64,000 bases of DNA from Methanoregula boonei 6A8 (GTDB lineage: Archaea; Halobacteriota; Methanomicrobia; Methanomicrobiales; Methanospirillaceae): positions 558,001 to 622,000 of the forward strand of contig NC_009712.1 in NCBI RefSeq assembly GCF_000017625.1. The letters run 5' to 3'. The notes under the pieces are model-generated. The model saw only the letters and a program-made list of their open reading frames with translations, was not told the origin of the DNA and ran no database searches. Positions 8,183-16,723 of the stretch are shown here, in pieces (position 1 is the first letter of the stretch; each line of letters begins with the position of its first letter). The translations under genes and the position numbers were made by a program.

Positions 8183-9450
8183 AGGGGACCGAGGCGCTTG
8201 CCGCGGCCATATCCTCCGGGACGGACCGGCAGTATACCGTCCCGGGGTATCCTATCACGGAACTTGGTGCATTGACCGGGGCCGAGCTGGTCATAAACGA
8301 GAAGACGGCCCTCGAATATGCGCTGGGCGATTCCCTTGCCGGACGGCGCGCAGCAGTGATTGTAAAGCATGTGGGGATGAATGCCTGCGCCGATCCGCTT
8401 GTCCAGGCAACGGTACAGGGTATCCGGGGGGGTGTCCTCCTTGTGGCCGGTGACGATCCCGAGTCAAAAGGCTCCCAGACCGCGCAGGACTCCCGGTATT
8501 ACGGGGAACTGGCGGAACTCCCCGTGATCGAACCCGATGAGAATACCTGTTTTACCGGCGTTGAAGCAGCGCTTACTGCATCAGAGACATTCTCCCGGGT
8601 GGCCCTGCTCCGGCTCACCCCGCATCTGCTGGATGCGGAGGTTGACGGCGAGCCCGTTCCCCGAAACAACAAAAGCGGGAGAATTGCCGATCCGGCCCTG
8701 ACCATGCACGGCAGGGCCACCGCTGCAAACGAGATCTACCGGGCGATGTTTGCCTGGTCGGACGTTTCGCCCCTGAACCGGTGGAAAGGTGGCACTCTGG
8801 GTGCCGGATCTGCCCCGGGTGACTCCCGGATTGTAACGGTCAATCCGGTTTCCTCCCGGGCAAGGGAGATTTCTGAAATTCATGAGATCGGAAGGCCCTT
8901 TGTCCGGGATCACCGCACCGTGGCAGCACCCGGTCCGCAGGGAAAACCGGAATCCCGGAATGATCGGGGGTTCAGCCGGACATTCTGCATAACCTGTCCC
9001 TACCTTCCCCTGTTGCGGCTCTTAAAGGAGCGGGGAATGCAGGTGATCTGCGATGCCGGCTGCTCCGTTTTCAGCCTGAATCCTCCCTACGAGCTGGGTC
9101 TTGCGAGCTATGGCATGGGTGCAAGTATCGCCGTTGCAGCCCGGAGTACGCATGTAGCGCTGATCGGGGACTACGCCCTTCTTCACTCGGGCATCAACGC
9201 CCTTATCGATGTCTATGAAAAGAGGCGTCCTCTTCTCTGCATCGTGATGAAGAATCACTGCGCCGCCATGACCGGAGGCCAGACGGTCAGCGATCCTGTT
9301 CCCTATATTCGCTGGGCTGACCCGGTGGTCTGCCCGGCAGGAGATGAACACCGGCTCCGTGAGGTGATCCGGGCTCCGGATGCGCCGATGACCGTTGTCG
9401 TGGAAGCAGACTGCCCCAAAGGAGCACACCATGAAACCGTGGAATGTTGA
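8179..9450 (+). CDS. IorA-like thiamine-diphosphate protein lacking ferredoxin domains; candidate 2-oxosuberate decarboxylase
   Basis: A 423-residue relative of indolepyruvate ferredoxin oxidoreductase alpha (IorA). The N-terminal pyrimidine-binding domain has INEKTALEYALGDSLAG, KHVGMNACADPL and GGVLLVAGDDPESKGSQTAQ. The C-terminal cofactor-binding domain has FCITCPYLPLL and GDYALLHSG followed by VMKNHCAAMTGGQ. True IorA is about 600 residues and ends with two [4Fe-4S] clusters; these are absent. No iorB-like gene lies alongside, so non-oxidative decarboxylation is more likely than a ferredoxin-linked oxidation. It overlaps the radical SAM gene by ATGA and aksA by 20 bp. This context suggests decarboxylation of 2-oxosuberate to 7-oxoheptanoate in coenzyme B synthesis. 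The fold is clear; the substrate is inference. Confidence 0.75.
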   Translation: MKGTEALAAAISSGTDRQYTVPGYPITELGALTGAELVINEKTALEYALGDSLAGRRAAVIVKHVGMNACADPLVQATVQGIRGGVLLVAGDDPESKGSQTAQDSRYYGELAELPVIEPDENTCFTGVEAALTASETFSRVALLRLTPHLLDAEVDGEPVPRNNKSGRIADPALTMHGRATAANEIYRAMFAWSDVSPLNRWKGGTLGAGSAPGDSRIVTVNPVSSRAREISEIHEIGRPFVRDHRTVAAPGPQGKPESRNDRGFSRTFCITCPYLPLLRLLKERGMQVICDAGCSVFSLNPPYELGLASYGMGASIAVAARSTHVALIGDYALLHSGINALIDVYEKRRPLLCIVMKNHCAAMTGGQTVSDPVPYIRWADPVVCPAGDEHRLREVIRAPDAPMTVVVEADCPKGAHHETVEC

Positions 9451-10561
9451 GATCTGTGACGTAACATTGAGAGACGGGGAGCAGACACCGGGCGTGTCGT
9501 TCTCCTGCGAAGAGAAAGTGGACATTGCCCGGACCCTGGATCGTATCGGGATAGAAGTGATCGAGGCCGGGTTCCCCGCCGTTTCCGAAAATGAAAAGAA
9601 GTGCGTAAAGACCATAGCCGGCCTTGGGCTGGATTCACGGATCTGCGGCTTTGCACGGGCAAAAAAAGAGGATATTGCAACGGCGATCGATTGCGGTGTG
9701 GACATGGTCTCCATCTTCATCCCGACATCGGATCTCCACGTCAGGGTGAAGTTCAAAAAGCCCCGGGAAAATGTGCTTGAGGATGCCCTGGCGATGATCG
9801 ATTTCGCCCGGGATCAGGGGGTGGCCGTACGGTTTGCCGCTGAGGATGCATCACGGACCGATGCGGCTTTTCTCAAGGAGGTCTATGGAAAGGCGGCTGA
9901 TCACGGGGCCGTCCTGCTCAGTTTTGCCGATACGGTGGGTTGCCTGATCCCGGACGAGATGCGCACGATTATGACCGATCTTGTCTCTTCGGTTGACCGG
10001 CCGTTCTGTGCCCACTGCCACAATGATATGGGCTGCGCCGTTGCAAACACGATCACGGCGGCACAGGCAGGGGCCTTCCAGCTTCATACCACGGTAAACG
10101 GTATCGGGGAACGTTCGGGCAATGCTTCTTTAGAAGAGGTCCTGGTTATCCTGCGGACCAAGGGAGGCATAGACCGGTACGATCTCTCACATCTCACTGC
10201 CCTCTCCCGAAAGGTGGAAAAGTATTCCGGGATTGCTCTCCCGAAAAACAAGCCGGTGACCGGGGAACTTGCCTTCTCCCATGAGAGTGGGATCCATATC
10301 GCCGCGATCTTAGAGGATCCTGCGACTTACGAGTACTTCCTCCCTGACATGGTAGGCAGCGAGCGGCACTTCATCCTTGGGAAACACACCGGAAGAAAAG
10401 CGCTTGAGCATGTGCTCTCATCTCTGGGTGAAAACCTTTCCGAGACCCAGGTCTGCCGGGTTCTCGACCTTGTCAAGGAACATTCAGAACAGAAATGCAA
10501 TATCACGCCGGAGATTCTCCGGAAGCTGATCCGGCAGGCACAAAGGGAGGTTTCGTCATGA
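9431..10561 (+). CDS. aksA: Homocitrate synthase-type enzyme AksA (coenzyme B pathway)
   Basis: AksA condenses acetyl-CoA with 2-oxoglutarate and then with the extended 2-oxoacids, giving homocitrate and homologues on the way to 2-oxosuberate. The 376-residue protein has the DRE-TIM signature (ICDVTLRDGEQTPGVSFS), HCHNDMGCAVANTI and NGIGERSGNASLEEV, then the HESGIHIAAI segment. The start at 9431 has an AAAGGAG site 6 bp upstream, inside the preceding gene. The linked aksDEF genes favour AksA over isopropylmalate or citramalate synthase, which share these motifs. Confidence 0.9.
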   Translation: MKPWNVEICDVTLRDGEQTPGVSFSCEEKVDIARTLDRIGIEVIEAGFPAVSENEKKCVKTIAGLGLDSRICGFARAKKEDIATAIDCGVDMVSIFIPTSDLHVRVKFKKPRENVLEDALAMIDFARDQGVAVRFAAEDASRTDAAFLKEVYGKAADHGAVLLSFADTVGCLIPDEMRTIMTDLVSSVDRPFCAHCHNDMGCAVANTITAAQAGAFQLHTTVNGIGERSGNASLEEVLVILRTKGGIDRYDLSHLTALSRKVEKYSGIALPKNKPVTGELAFSHESGIHIAAILEDPATYEYFLPDMVGSERHFILGKHTGRKALEHVLSSLGENLSETQVCRVLDLVKEHSEQKCNITPEILRKLIRQAQREVSS

Positions 10562-11769
10562 GTACCTTGTCTGAACGGATTCTTGGTGCTGCCGCAGGTG
10601 AATATGTTGACCGGAAGGTTGACCGGGCCTATGCCCACGACGGAACCGGTGTCCTTGCCCTGGAAGCCTGGAAAGAGATGGGAAGAGACCGGATGGGAAA
10701 GGAGACCGGATATTATATCCAGTTCGATCATATCGCCCCGGCCAATAATGGCCTTACTGCAACCCTCCAGCATGAACTGCGAAATTTTGCAAAGCGCTCA
10801 TCCATGCATTTCTCTGATGTCGGGTGCGGTATCTGCCACCAGCTGATGGCTGAAGGGGAGGTCCTGCCCGGCGAGATCGCGGTCGGGGCGGACTCGCACA
10901 CCGTTATGCTGGGGGCATTCGGGGCGTTTGCGACCGGTGTGGGGGCAACCGACATGGCGGCAATCTGGCTGACCGGGGAGACCTGGTTTCGGGTCCCCGA
11001 ATCTGTGGGTATCCACCTGACCGGGAATCTGACCGGTGCCGCTGAAGCAAAAGACCTTGCGCTTGCCTACGTGGGAAAACTCGGTACTGACGGCGCAACC
11101 TACCAGGCGCTGGAATTTATCGGTGAAGGGGTACGTCATCTCTCCATGGATGAACGGTTTGTCCTCTCGAATCTCTCGGTTGAGGCCGGGGCAAAGGCCG
11201 GGCTTTTTTATGCTGATGAGGTGACCCTCCGTTACCTCAAGGAGCACGGACTGGATACGGTAAGTCAGGAATATGAGTCATGTTCGTACTGCCGGGAGCT
11301 TGATTTTGATCTCACCGACATCGTACCGCTGGTATCCGTCCCGCACCGGGTGGACACCGTCAAACCCGCGGACGCCGTTGCCGGCGTGCCTCTTGACCAG
11401 GTCTTTGTCGGGACCTGCACGAACGGGCGGTACTCCGATCTTGCCCGGTTTGCCCGGCTTGTGAAGGGAAAGAAAGTGGCGGTCCGGACCCTTGTTGTCC
11501 CGGCATCGGCAGCAATCCTGGAAAAGGCAATCCGTACCGGGGTGCTTGCAGATATCGTTGCGGCAGGGTGCACCATTGGAACACCGGGATGCGGCCCCTG
11601 TCTTGGCTACCACATGGGCGTGCTTGGCGAAGGAGAGATCTGTCTCTCGACTGCCAACCGGAATTTCAAGAACCGCATGGGCGTAGGCGCTGAGATTTAC
11701 CTGGGCTCTGTTGCTACTGCAGCGGCGAGCGCCCTTGTCGGGGAGATCGCGTCACCTGAGGTGGGATAA
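10558..11769 (+). CDS. aksD: Homoaconitase large subunit AksD
   Basis: The large subunit of the aconitase-type hydro-lyase that isomerises homocitrate to homoisocitrate and longer homologues. The 403-residue protein has YIQFDHIAPANN, VGADSHTVMLGAFGAFATGVGATDMAA, VFVGTCTNGR with the first cluster cysteine, and GCTIGTPGCGPCLG with the other two. Length fits the archaeal LeuC/AksD family. It begins with an ATGA overlap with aksA behind GGGAGG and shares one base with aksE. A LeuC role cannot be excluded from sequence alone, but the operon argues for AksD. Confidence 0.9.
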   Translation: MSTLSERILGAAAGEYVDRKVDRAYAHDGTGVLALEAWKEMGRDRMGKETGYYIQFDHIAPANNGLTATLQHELRNFAKRSSMHFSDVGCGICHQLMAEGEVLPGEIAVGADSHTVMLGAFGAFATGVGATDMAAIWLTGETWFRVPESVGIHLTGNLTGAAEAKDLALAYVGKLGTDGATYQALEFIGEGVRHLSMDERFVLSNLSVEAGAKAGLFYADEVTLRYLKEHGLDTVSQEYESCSYCRELDFDLTDIVPLVSVPHRVDTVKPADAVAGVPLDQVFVGTCTNGRYSDLARFARLVKGKKVAVRTLVVPASAAILEKAIRTGVLADIVAAGCTIGTPGCGPCLGYHMGVLGEGEICLSTANRNFKNRMGVGAEIYLGSVATAAASALVGEIASPEVG

Positions 11770-12239
11770 TGCAGGGAAAAGGACCTGCCATATGCCTGCC
11801 GGGAGATATCGATACCGATCTCGTGATCGCCGGCCGGTACCTGCGGACCAAGGACAAGAGTGTATGGGCAACTCATGTACTCGAGGATCTCGACCCCACG
11901 CTTGCACCCCGGCTCAAGGGTGCAGTTATTGTTGCGGGTAAAAATTTCGGGTGCGGGTCCTCCCGGGAGCAGGCAGCCTTTGCCCTCAGGGAAGCCGGCG
12001 TCATCGCGATCATTGCCCCCTCATTTGGCCGTATCTTCTTCCGGAACGCAATTAACATCGGCCTTCCTCTCATCGAATCAACACTAACCTGCACAGAAGG
12101 GACACCGGTGGCATTTGATCTTTCTGCGGGATGGGTTGATACTGAGGGAAAAAGGCATGCGATCCGCCCGTTGTCCGCCCGTATGCAGGAGATCCTCGAG
12201 GCTGGTGGCCTTGTGGAGTACTGGAGGGCTCACCAGTGA
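11769..12239 (+). CDS. aksE: Homoaconitase small subunit AksE
   Basis: The swivel-domain partner of AksD. The 156-residue protein has the characteristic LPGDIDTDLVIAGRYL start, a central GKNFGCGSSREQAAFAL motif that shapes the substrate pocket, and APSFGRIFFRNAINIGLPL. It starts on the last base of the aksD stop codon (TAATG) and ends over the GTG start of the next gene. Confidence 0.92.
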   Translation: MQGKGPAICLPGDIDTDLVIAGRYLRTKDKSVWATHVLEDLDPTLAPRLKGAVIVAGKNFGCGSSREQAAFALREAGVIAIIAPSFGRIFFRNAINIGLPLIESTLTCTEGTPVAFDLSAGWVDTEGKRHAIRPLSARMQEILEAGGLVEYWRAHQ

Positions 12240-13036
12240 TCTTTCCCGAACACTGTAAGTTTGTGGGGGTTGCCGCAGAAAAGCCCTGTGGAGACCGGGT
12301 CTATGTCCTGAGCCGGTATCTCCTGCGGGAGACTGAAGGCGGGTACGAACTCCTCGAAGTGGTCCTTGACCCGGCACAAGACCGCGTCATGCGGGAGATC
12401 ATTTCGTCGCGGGTACTGGCAACACCTGCAGAGATCTTTTCTTACCCGGAAAAGGTGCAGCTCAACGACAGGACCCGGCTCGTGCGGCTTGCACAGGAAA
12501 GCGGGTATCGCTGCACGGTTTTTACCGGCCTTGAGGAGAATATGACCTTTGTTCTCGATCCCGATCTCTCGGGATTTCTCACCCTCCATGTCTATGATGT
12601 TCTCCCTCCCCGGCCAACGCTTTCGGCGAGCCTTAAGGAAATGGAGGCACTTGGTCTCTTTGGGGAACTATCAGTGATCTTCGATCACCATATCCGCGAT
12701 ATCACCACCGTGCCGGCGGATGTCTATCCCTGCCGGGCTGCCGGGTACACAAGGACACTGGATGCCGATCCTCTGCGGGGCGGCGAACGGGTGGCCGGGT
12801 GTCTTACGGCACAACAGTTCTGCACGGAATGTTATGGTACTGACTTTACGCTCGAAAACATCTGTCCTCTTGAGCAGATAGCAGAAGAACCCTTTATTGC
12901 CCGGTGCTGCCGGGCCGAGCGCGAAGGTGTGGGTACCTGGAACGGGAAGTTCGGGGCGATCGTACACTGGGGCGCGAGCCCTGCCAAGATCGCCCGCTCG
13001 GTACAGGAAGTGGTCAGCCGGTGGAGTGCCCGATGA
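12236..13036 (+). CDS. Uncharacterised Cys-rich protein embedded in the aks operon
   Basis: I do not recognise a functional family. The 266-residue protein uses a GTG start that overlaps the aksE stop, and its own stop overlaps the aksF ATG. It is therefore fully coupled between two coenzyme B genes. There is no signal peptide or membrane segment. The middle contains FDHHIRDITT. The last third is cysteine-rich: CLTAQQFCTECYG, then ENICPLEQ and ARCCRAE, then WNGKFGAIVHWG. The clustered Cys/His residues could bind metal or an iron-sulfur cluster. The position suggests a dedicated coenzyme B step such as thiol introduction, but nothing in the sequence proves it. Confidence 0.7.
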   Translation: MIFPEHCKFVGVAAEKPCGDRVYVLSRYLLRETEGGYELLEVVLDPAQDRVMREIISSRVLATPAEIFSYPEKVQLNDRTRLVRLAQESGYRCTVFTGLEENMTFVLDPDLSGFLTLHVYDVLPPRPTLSASLKEMEALGLFGELSVIFDHHIRDITTVPADVYPCRAAGYTRTLDADPLRGGERVAGCLTAQQFCTECYGTDFTLENICPLEQIAEEPFIARCCRAEREGVGTWNGKFGAIVHWGASPAKIARSVQEVVSRWSAR

Positions 13037-14010
13037 CGCGGATCGCGATTGTTGAAGGTGACGGGATCGGCCATGAGGTGATCCCGGTAGCACATCAGGC
13101 GCTCGAACTGCTCCATCCCGAGTATGATTACTTCCCGGTGGATGTCGGGTACGGGCGCTGGGAGCAAACCGGCTGTCCCTGTGCCGATGCCGATATCGCG
13201 GCCTTGAAAACTGCCGATGCTGTTCTCTTTGGGGCCGTCACGACCCCTCCTATGAGGGATTATCAGAGCGTTGTCCTGCGGATCAGGAAGGCCCTCGACC
13301 TGTACGCAAACCTGCGGCCGGTGAAAAGCGACGGTTTTGATATCCTGATCGTACGTGAGAATACCGAGGGGATGTACTCGGGGATTGAGGAGATCGGCCC
13401 GGATCGGGCAACAACGCTGCGGGTGGTAAGCCGGACGGGTACCGAGAGGATTGTGCGGGCCGCGATCCGGTGCGCCGGGCAGCGCCGGGGGAAACTGACC
13501 ATCGGGCACAAGGCGAACGTGCTCAAATCCGATGTCTTTTTCCGGGACATCTGTATAGCGGAGGCACAGAACGCCGGGGTTGAATATAATGACAAATATA
13601 TCGACGCCCTTGGCCTTGACATCCTCCAGCATCCCGGCGCATACGATGTGGTTGTAACCACGAACATATTCGGCGACATCATCTCGGATGTCTCCTCGTA
13701 CCTTGTCGGGGGACTGGGCCTGGTGCCGAGCGCCAATATCGGCGACCGGTATGCACTCTTTGAACCGGTGCATGGCAGCGCCCCGGATATTGCCGGTAAG
13801 AACATCGCAAACCCCATTGCGGCCTTACGGAGCGCGGCAATGCTTCTTGCCCACATCGGGGATCAGGAAGGTGCCGAGCGGATTGAATCCGCCATAGGTA
13901 CCGTCATTTCTTCTGGTATCCTGACCCGGGATATCGGGGGATCGGCCGGGACATGGGAGTTTGGCGAAGCAGTCCTCAAAGCTCTGGGAAATTGCCCGGT
14001 TGGCCGCTGA
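13033..14010 (+). CDS. aksF: Homoisocitrate dehydrogenase AksF
   Basis: AksF oxidatively decarboxylates homoisocitrate and its homologues, closing each round of chain extension to 2-oxosuberate. The 325-residue protein has the isocitrate/isopropylmalate dehydrogenase signature: AIVEGDGIGHEV at the start, ENTEGMYSGIE, the catalytic HKANVLK, NIFGDIISD and FEPVHGSAPDIAGK for NAD binding. It starts with an ATGA overlap with the upstream gene and is last in the operon, followed by a hairpin and T-run. Confidence 0.92.
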   Translation: MTRIAIVEGDGIGHEVIPVAHQALELLHPEYDYFPVDVGYGRWEQTGCPCADADIAALKTADAVLFGAVTTPPMRDYQSVVLRIRKALDLYANLRPVKSDGFDILIVRENTEGMYSGIEEIGPDRATTLRVVSRTGTERIVRAAIRCAGQRRGKLTIGHKANVLKSDVFFRDICIAEAQNAGVEYNDKYIDALGLDILQHPGAYDVVVTTNIFGDIISDVSSYLVGGLGLVPSANIGDRYALFEPVHGSAPDIAGKNIANPIAALRSAAMLLAHIGDQEGAERIESAIGTVISSGILTRDIGGSAGTWEFGEAVLKALGNCPVGR

Positions 14011-14020
14011 GCCATTGTAC

Positions 14021-14040
14021 GGGAAAAATCCCCTTTTTTT
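14021..14040 (+). terminator. Terminator of the aks operon
   Basis: GGGA-AAAA-TCCC can form a short stem and is followed by seven or more T residues, 11 bp after the aksF stop. The next gene is on the other strand. Confidence 0.55.
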
Positions 14041-14068
14041 AAGCAGATATCCGGATGTAATCCCGTGA

Positions 14069-14425
14069 TCATGCCGGAAGTCCCCGTCTGGTCAGTGAAT
14101 CTGCACAGAGATGGAGCAGGTACCCAAGGGTAAACGCGGATAGGGCATAGATTACGGTCCGGTACGGAATCTCCGGCAGTAAAAACAGCAGTGCGGCAAG
14201 GCAGAACACCGCTGCCGACCCTGTTAATGCCCGTTTGCTGTGGAAGAATCCCCGGTGCCGCGAACTTGTGGGTCTCTCCAGCAGGTCTGGCATCAGCGAA
14301 CCGGTGAAAACAGCACATAACCCAAGGAACACCAGCCCCGGGGACATCCCGTACAGCTGGCTTTCCAGCCCGGCATAGAGACAGAATGCCAGGACTCCGA
14401 TTGCAAGATGTACGCCTCTTCTCAT
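14069..14425 (-). CDS. YdjM-like (DUF457) membrane-bound metal-dependent hydrolase, short form
   Basis: A 118-residue membrane protein of the YdjM/LexA-binding inner-membrane hydrolase family. It has three to four hydrophobic segments and the family motifs GSLMPDLLE, HRGFFHS and GYLLHLCADSLTRRG, whose Asp and His residues form the presumed metal site. The protein is shorter than many bacterial members but contains all three motifs. It stands alone, convergent with aksF. Substrate is unknown. Confidence 0.75.
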   Translation of the reverse strand: MRRGVHLAIGVLAFCLYAGLESQLYGMSPGLVFLGLCAVFTGSLMPDLLERPTSSRHRGFFHSKRALTGSAAVFCLAALLFLLPEIPYRTVIYALSAFTLGYLLHLCADSLTRRGLPA

Positions 14426-14447
14426 TGCAAGAGATCTTCCTCTAATT

Positions 14448-14465
14448 GGGCGTTAATAAACGCCC
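14448..14465. promoter_or_regulatory. Perfect 7-bp inverted repeat upstream of the YdjM-like gene
   Basis: GGGCGTT-AATA-AACGCCC lies 23 bp upstream of the ATG at 14425. It could be a protein-binding site or a leader hairpin. The remaining sequence from 14466 to 14692 holds no gene that I can support. Confidence 0.35.
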
Positions 14466-14692
14466 GCCGGGTGCCGTGAAAGTAGGTGCCGTCACACGCT
14501 GCCCCCCTGCCGTCAATGGGCATTGCCGGTTTTGTATAAACCTGCATACAGTTTATTTGCCTGTGATAGGGGAAATCGCATCCCCTGAAAAAACAACCGT
14601 GAGATTGGGGTTTTTGAAGATCATAGTGGGTAAGACAAGGGAAAAAACCGGGACCGGAAAGAGGAGATTCTGGAAACGGGCGGAGTGTGTGC

Positions 14693-15175
14693 CTACCGTA
14701 CCACACGGTATCCTGCACGGGAAAATACTTCTTCTACGTGTGCTTCCCATGCAGACTCACTTGGGATATCCACGCCTGCCACTTCCTGCCTCCAGATCCC
14801 GTGGAGGCCGGCATCCTGTGTGGAGAGAACGCGTGACCGGTCCGGAACCTTTCCGCAGGGGACGCCCTCCCTGTCGAGAATAAGAACACGGAAACAGTCA
14901 TACTGGCGGCAGAGATCGGGGCGGGTTCCATGAACCGTGCAGCAGGCCTCGTGCGGTTTGTGGAACCTGAGGAACGGGCAGGCCATCGGGCGGATTGCCA
15001 TGATATCCTGCGTGCAGAAGAGATCTGCCTTATCCGGGTCAAGGGTAACCCTCCGTTCCTCACCGGTGACGGAGAACCGGATCCGGAACCTCACCGGATC
15101 GATCCGCTCTTCGATCCCGATGATCTCTCCCATGTAACTGCAGCATTCGCCGCACTGCTGACACCGGAATGCCAT
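14693..15175 (-). CDS. YkgJ-family cysteine cluster protein
   Basis: A 160-residue protein of the YkgJ/CxxCxxCC zinc- or iron-chelating family. The N-terminus has CQQCGECCSYMG. The second half has CPFLRFH, CCTVHGTRPDLCRQYDC, which together supply the eight-cysteine set. The family is widespread and its members may bind an iron-sulfur cluster or zinc; their reaction is not defined. A second, longer member occurs at 53792. Confidence 0.8.
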   Translation of the reverse strand: MAFRCQQCGECCSYMGEIIGIEERIDPVRFRIRFSVTGEERRVTLDPDKADLFCTQDIMAIRPMACPFLRFHKPHEACCTVHGTRPDLCRQYDCFRVLILDREGVPCGKVPDRSRVLSTQDAGLHGIWRQEVAGVDIPSESAWEAHVEEVFSRAGYRVVR

Positions 15176-15491
15176 TGAGGGTCGCCCTTTTTAGTGAGTG
15201 TGGCGGGGACAGGGATTAAGATGGTGAAATGAATGCGGGAATGATCCCCTCCGTATGGTTCCATTACGGTGATCCTGTGATTCGCGTGGATCCTCATGGA
15301 GCAGGTGTGTTGTTTGCGGACGAGGGGGGTAGGGGGTACCCCCCCACCCGTTTTAATATGAGAGTGAGGTCACCCCCACCCTGCAGTTGCGGACTCGGCC
15401 GGGGTTTCCCTTTCAGACCATCCGTCTCCAAAGATCCAATCCGTAAATTATACAACCGATCCGGTTCGATTATTGTGGTTAGGAACGACGC
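15176..15491. other. Non-coding gap with a G-run/C-run palindrome
   Basis: No supported gene in this 316-bp gap. It contains GAGGGGGGTAG followed by the 12-bp palindrome GGGGGTACCCCC (15332-15343). The GAGGGGGGTAG 11-mer recurs in the repeat region at 27575, so this may be a dispersed copy. An AAATTATAC TATA box near 15446-15454 predicts a start near 15476 for the downstream gene. Confidence 0.5.
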
Positions 15492-16064
15492 ATGGATATT
15501 GGTACCTTTTGGTCAGTAGCCGCGATACCCCTCCTCATCCTTGTAGCCCGGATCGCCGAGGCAAGCCTTGAATCAGTCAGGACAATCTACATCAGCAAAG
15601 GCCATGCGAACCTCGCAGCATATGTCGGCATCGTTAAGACGGGGATCTGGCTGATCTCCACCGGCCTTGTGCTCACCGACCTGATGCAGTTCTGGAACCT
15701 TTTTGCGTACCTTGCCGGCTACGGCATGGGGACGGTGCTGGGTATGGAAATCGAGAACCTTATCTCGATCGGGTACGTGATTGTCCGACTCATTACCCCC
15801 TCCGATCCGCAGGCGCTCATGTCCCGCCTCTCCACGCTGGGGTATGGCATGACCCGGATCGAGGGCACCGGCAGTTTTTCCGGTTCGGTCAGCATCATCT
15901 TTATGATCGTACCGAGAAAGGAGCTCTCCCGCCTGCTCTCTATTATATCCCGGGAATACCCGGACCTCCTCTATACTATCGAGGATGTGCGGAATATCAA
16001 GGACGGGGCACGGATCTTTTACCAGGACCCCAAACGCCGGATCCTCAGTTTCTTTGGGATGTAA
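15492..16064 (+). CDS. UPF0316 / DUF2179-type membrane protein
   Basis: A 190-residue protein with three N-terminal transmembrane segments (about residues 5-100), including RIAEASLESVRTIYISKG and LAGYGMGTVLGMEIE, which are typical of UPF0316. A soluble C-terminal DUF2179 domain of about 80 residues follows. DUF2179 is a ligand-binding-like module found in membrane proteins of unknown function. AGGA lies upstream of the ATG. Confidence 0.8.
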   Translation: MDIGTFWSVAAIPLLILVARIAEASLESVRTIYISKGHANLAAYVGIVKTGIWLISTGLVLTDLMQFWNLFAYLAGYGMGTVLGMEIENLISIGYVIVRLITPSDPQALMSRLSTLGYGMTRIEGTGSFSGSVSIIFMIVPRKELSRLLSIISREYPDLLYTIEDVRNIKDGARIFYQDPKRRILSFFGM

Positions 16065-16136
16065 ACAGATCAATGTCACGACCGGAGGGTCTATCATTCC
16101 CGCCTCCCTTTACCTGCCTAAAGGCAGGAATCCCGT

Positions 16137-16628
16137 ATGATACAGAATACGCCAAAGACAGAAGGCGGGGCAGGAGTTGTGCCGATCTTTGATCCAGAGA
16201 CCGGCCGCGTGGAAGAACGGACGGTCATCCAGAAAACCGATGCTGAATGGCAGGCGCAGCTGACCCCGGAACAGTTCTCGGTTGCGCGAAAACAGGGAAC
16301 GGAGTATGCGTTCACCGGGAAATACCATGACTGCAAGGCGCCCGGCACGTACTGCTGTGCCTGCTGCGGCACACCGCTCTTCTCCTCGGACACCAAGTTT
16401 GATTCCGGTACCGGCTGGCCGAGTTTTTCTGCACCGGTATCGCCCCTTAATGTCCGTACCCATACCGACCGGTCCAACGGCATGGTCCGGACGGAGGTGC
16501 TTTGCGCACGGTGCAGGGCACATCTGGGGCACGTCTTTGACGATGGCCCAAAGCCAACCGGCAAGCGCTACTGCATGAACTCGGCGGCGCTGGATCTCCA
16601 CGTGGCACCCGGTGAAAAGACATGCTGA
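16137..16628 (+). CDS. msrB: Peptide-methionine (R)-S-oxide reductase MsrB
   Basis: MsrB reduces methionine-R-sulfoxide in oxidised proteins. The 163-residue protein has two zinc-binding CXXC pairs ([10 protein letters not shown] and [15 protein letters not shown]), the GTGWPSF substrate loop and the catalytic Cys in [10 protein letters not shown] second thiol near the N-terminal part of the domain and the terminal KTC may serve recycling. It is cytoplasmic and monocistronic, as expected for an oxidative-stress defence gene of a strict anaerobe. Confidence 0.93.
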   Translation: MIQNTPKTEGGAGVVPIFDPETGRVEERTVIQKTDAEWQAQLTPEQFSVARKQGTEYAFTGKYHDCKAPGTYCCACCGTPLFSSDTKFDSGTGWPSFSAPVSPLNVRTHTDRSNGMVRTEVLCARCRAHLGHVFDDGPKPTGKRYCMNSAALDLHVAPGEKTC

Positions 16629-16723
16629 TTCCAGTGTACCGTGCACTCGGTACTATTGTGTTTAAGGGCCCCGTCTGCCCCAGCCTTTATGAGACGCTCC
16701 ATCCCAGTTCTTAACCGTAGTAC

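Noticed and set aside
14422-14718. Minus-strand frame of 98 codons
   Set aside because: It overlaps the YkgJ gene end and a perfect hairpin, and the translation shows no gene-like pattern.
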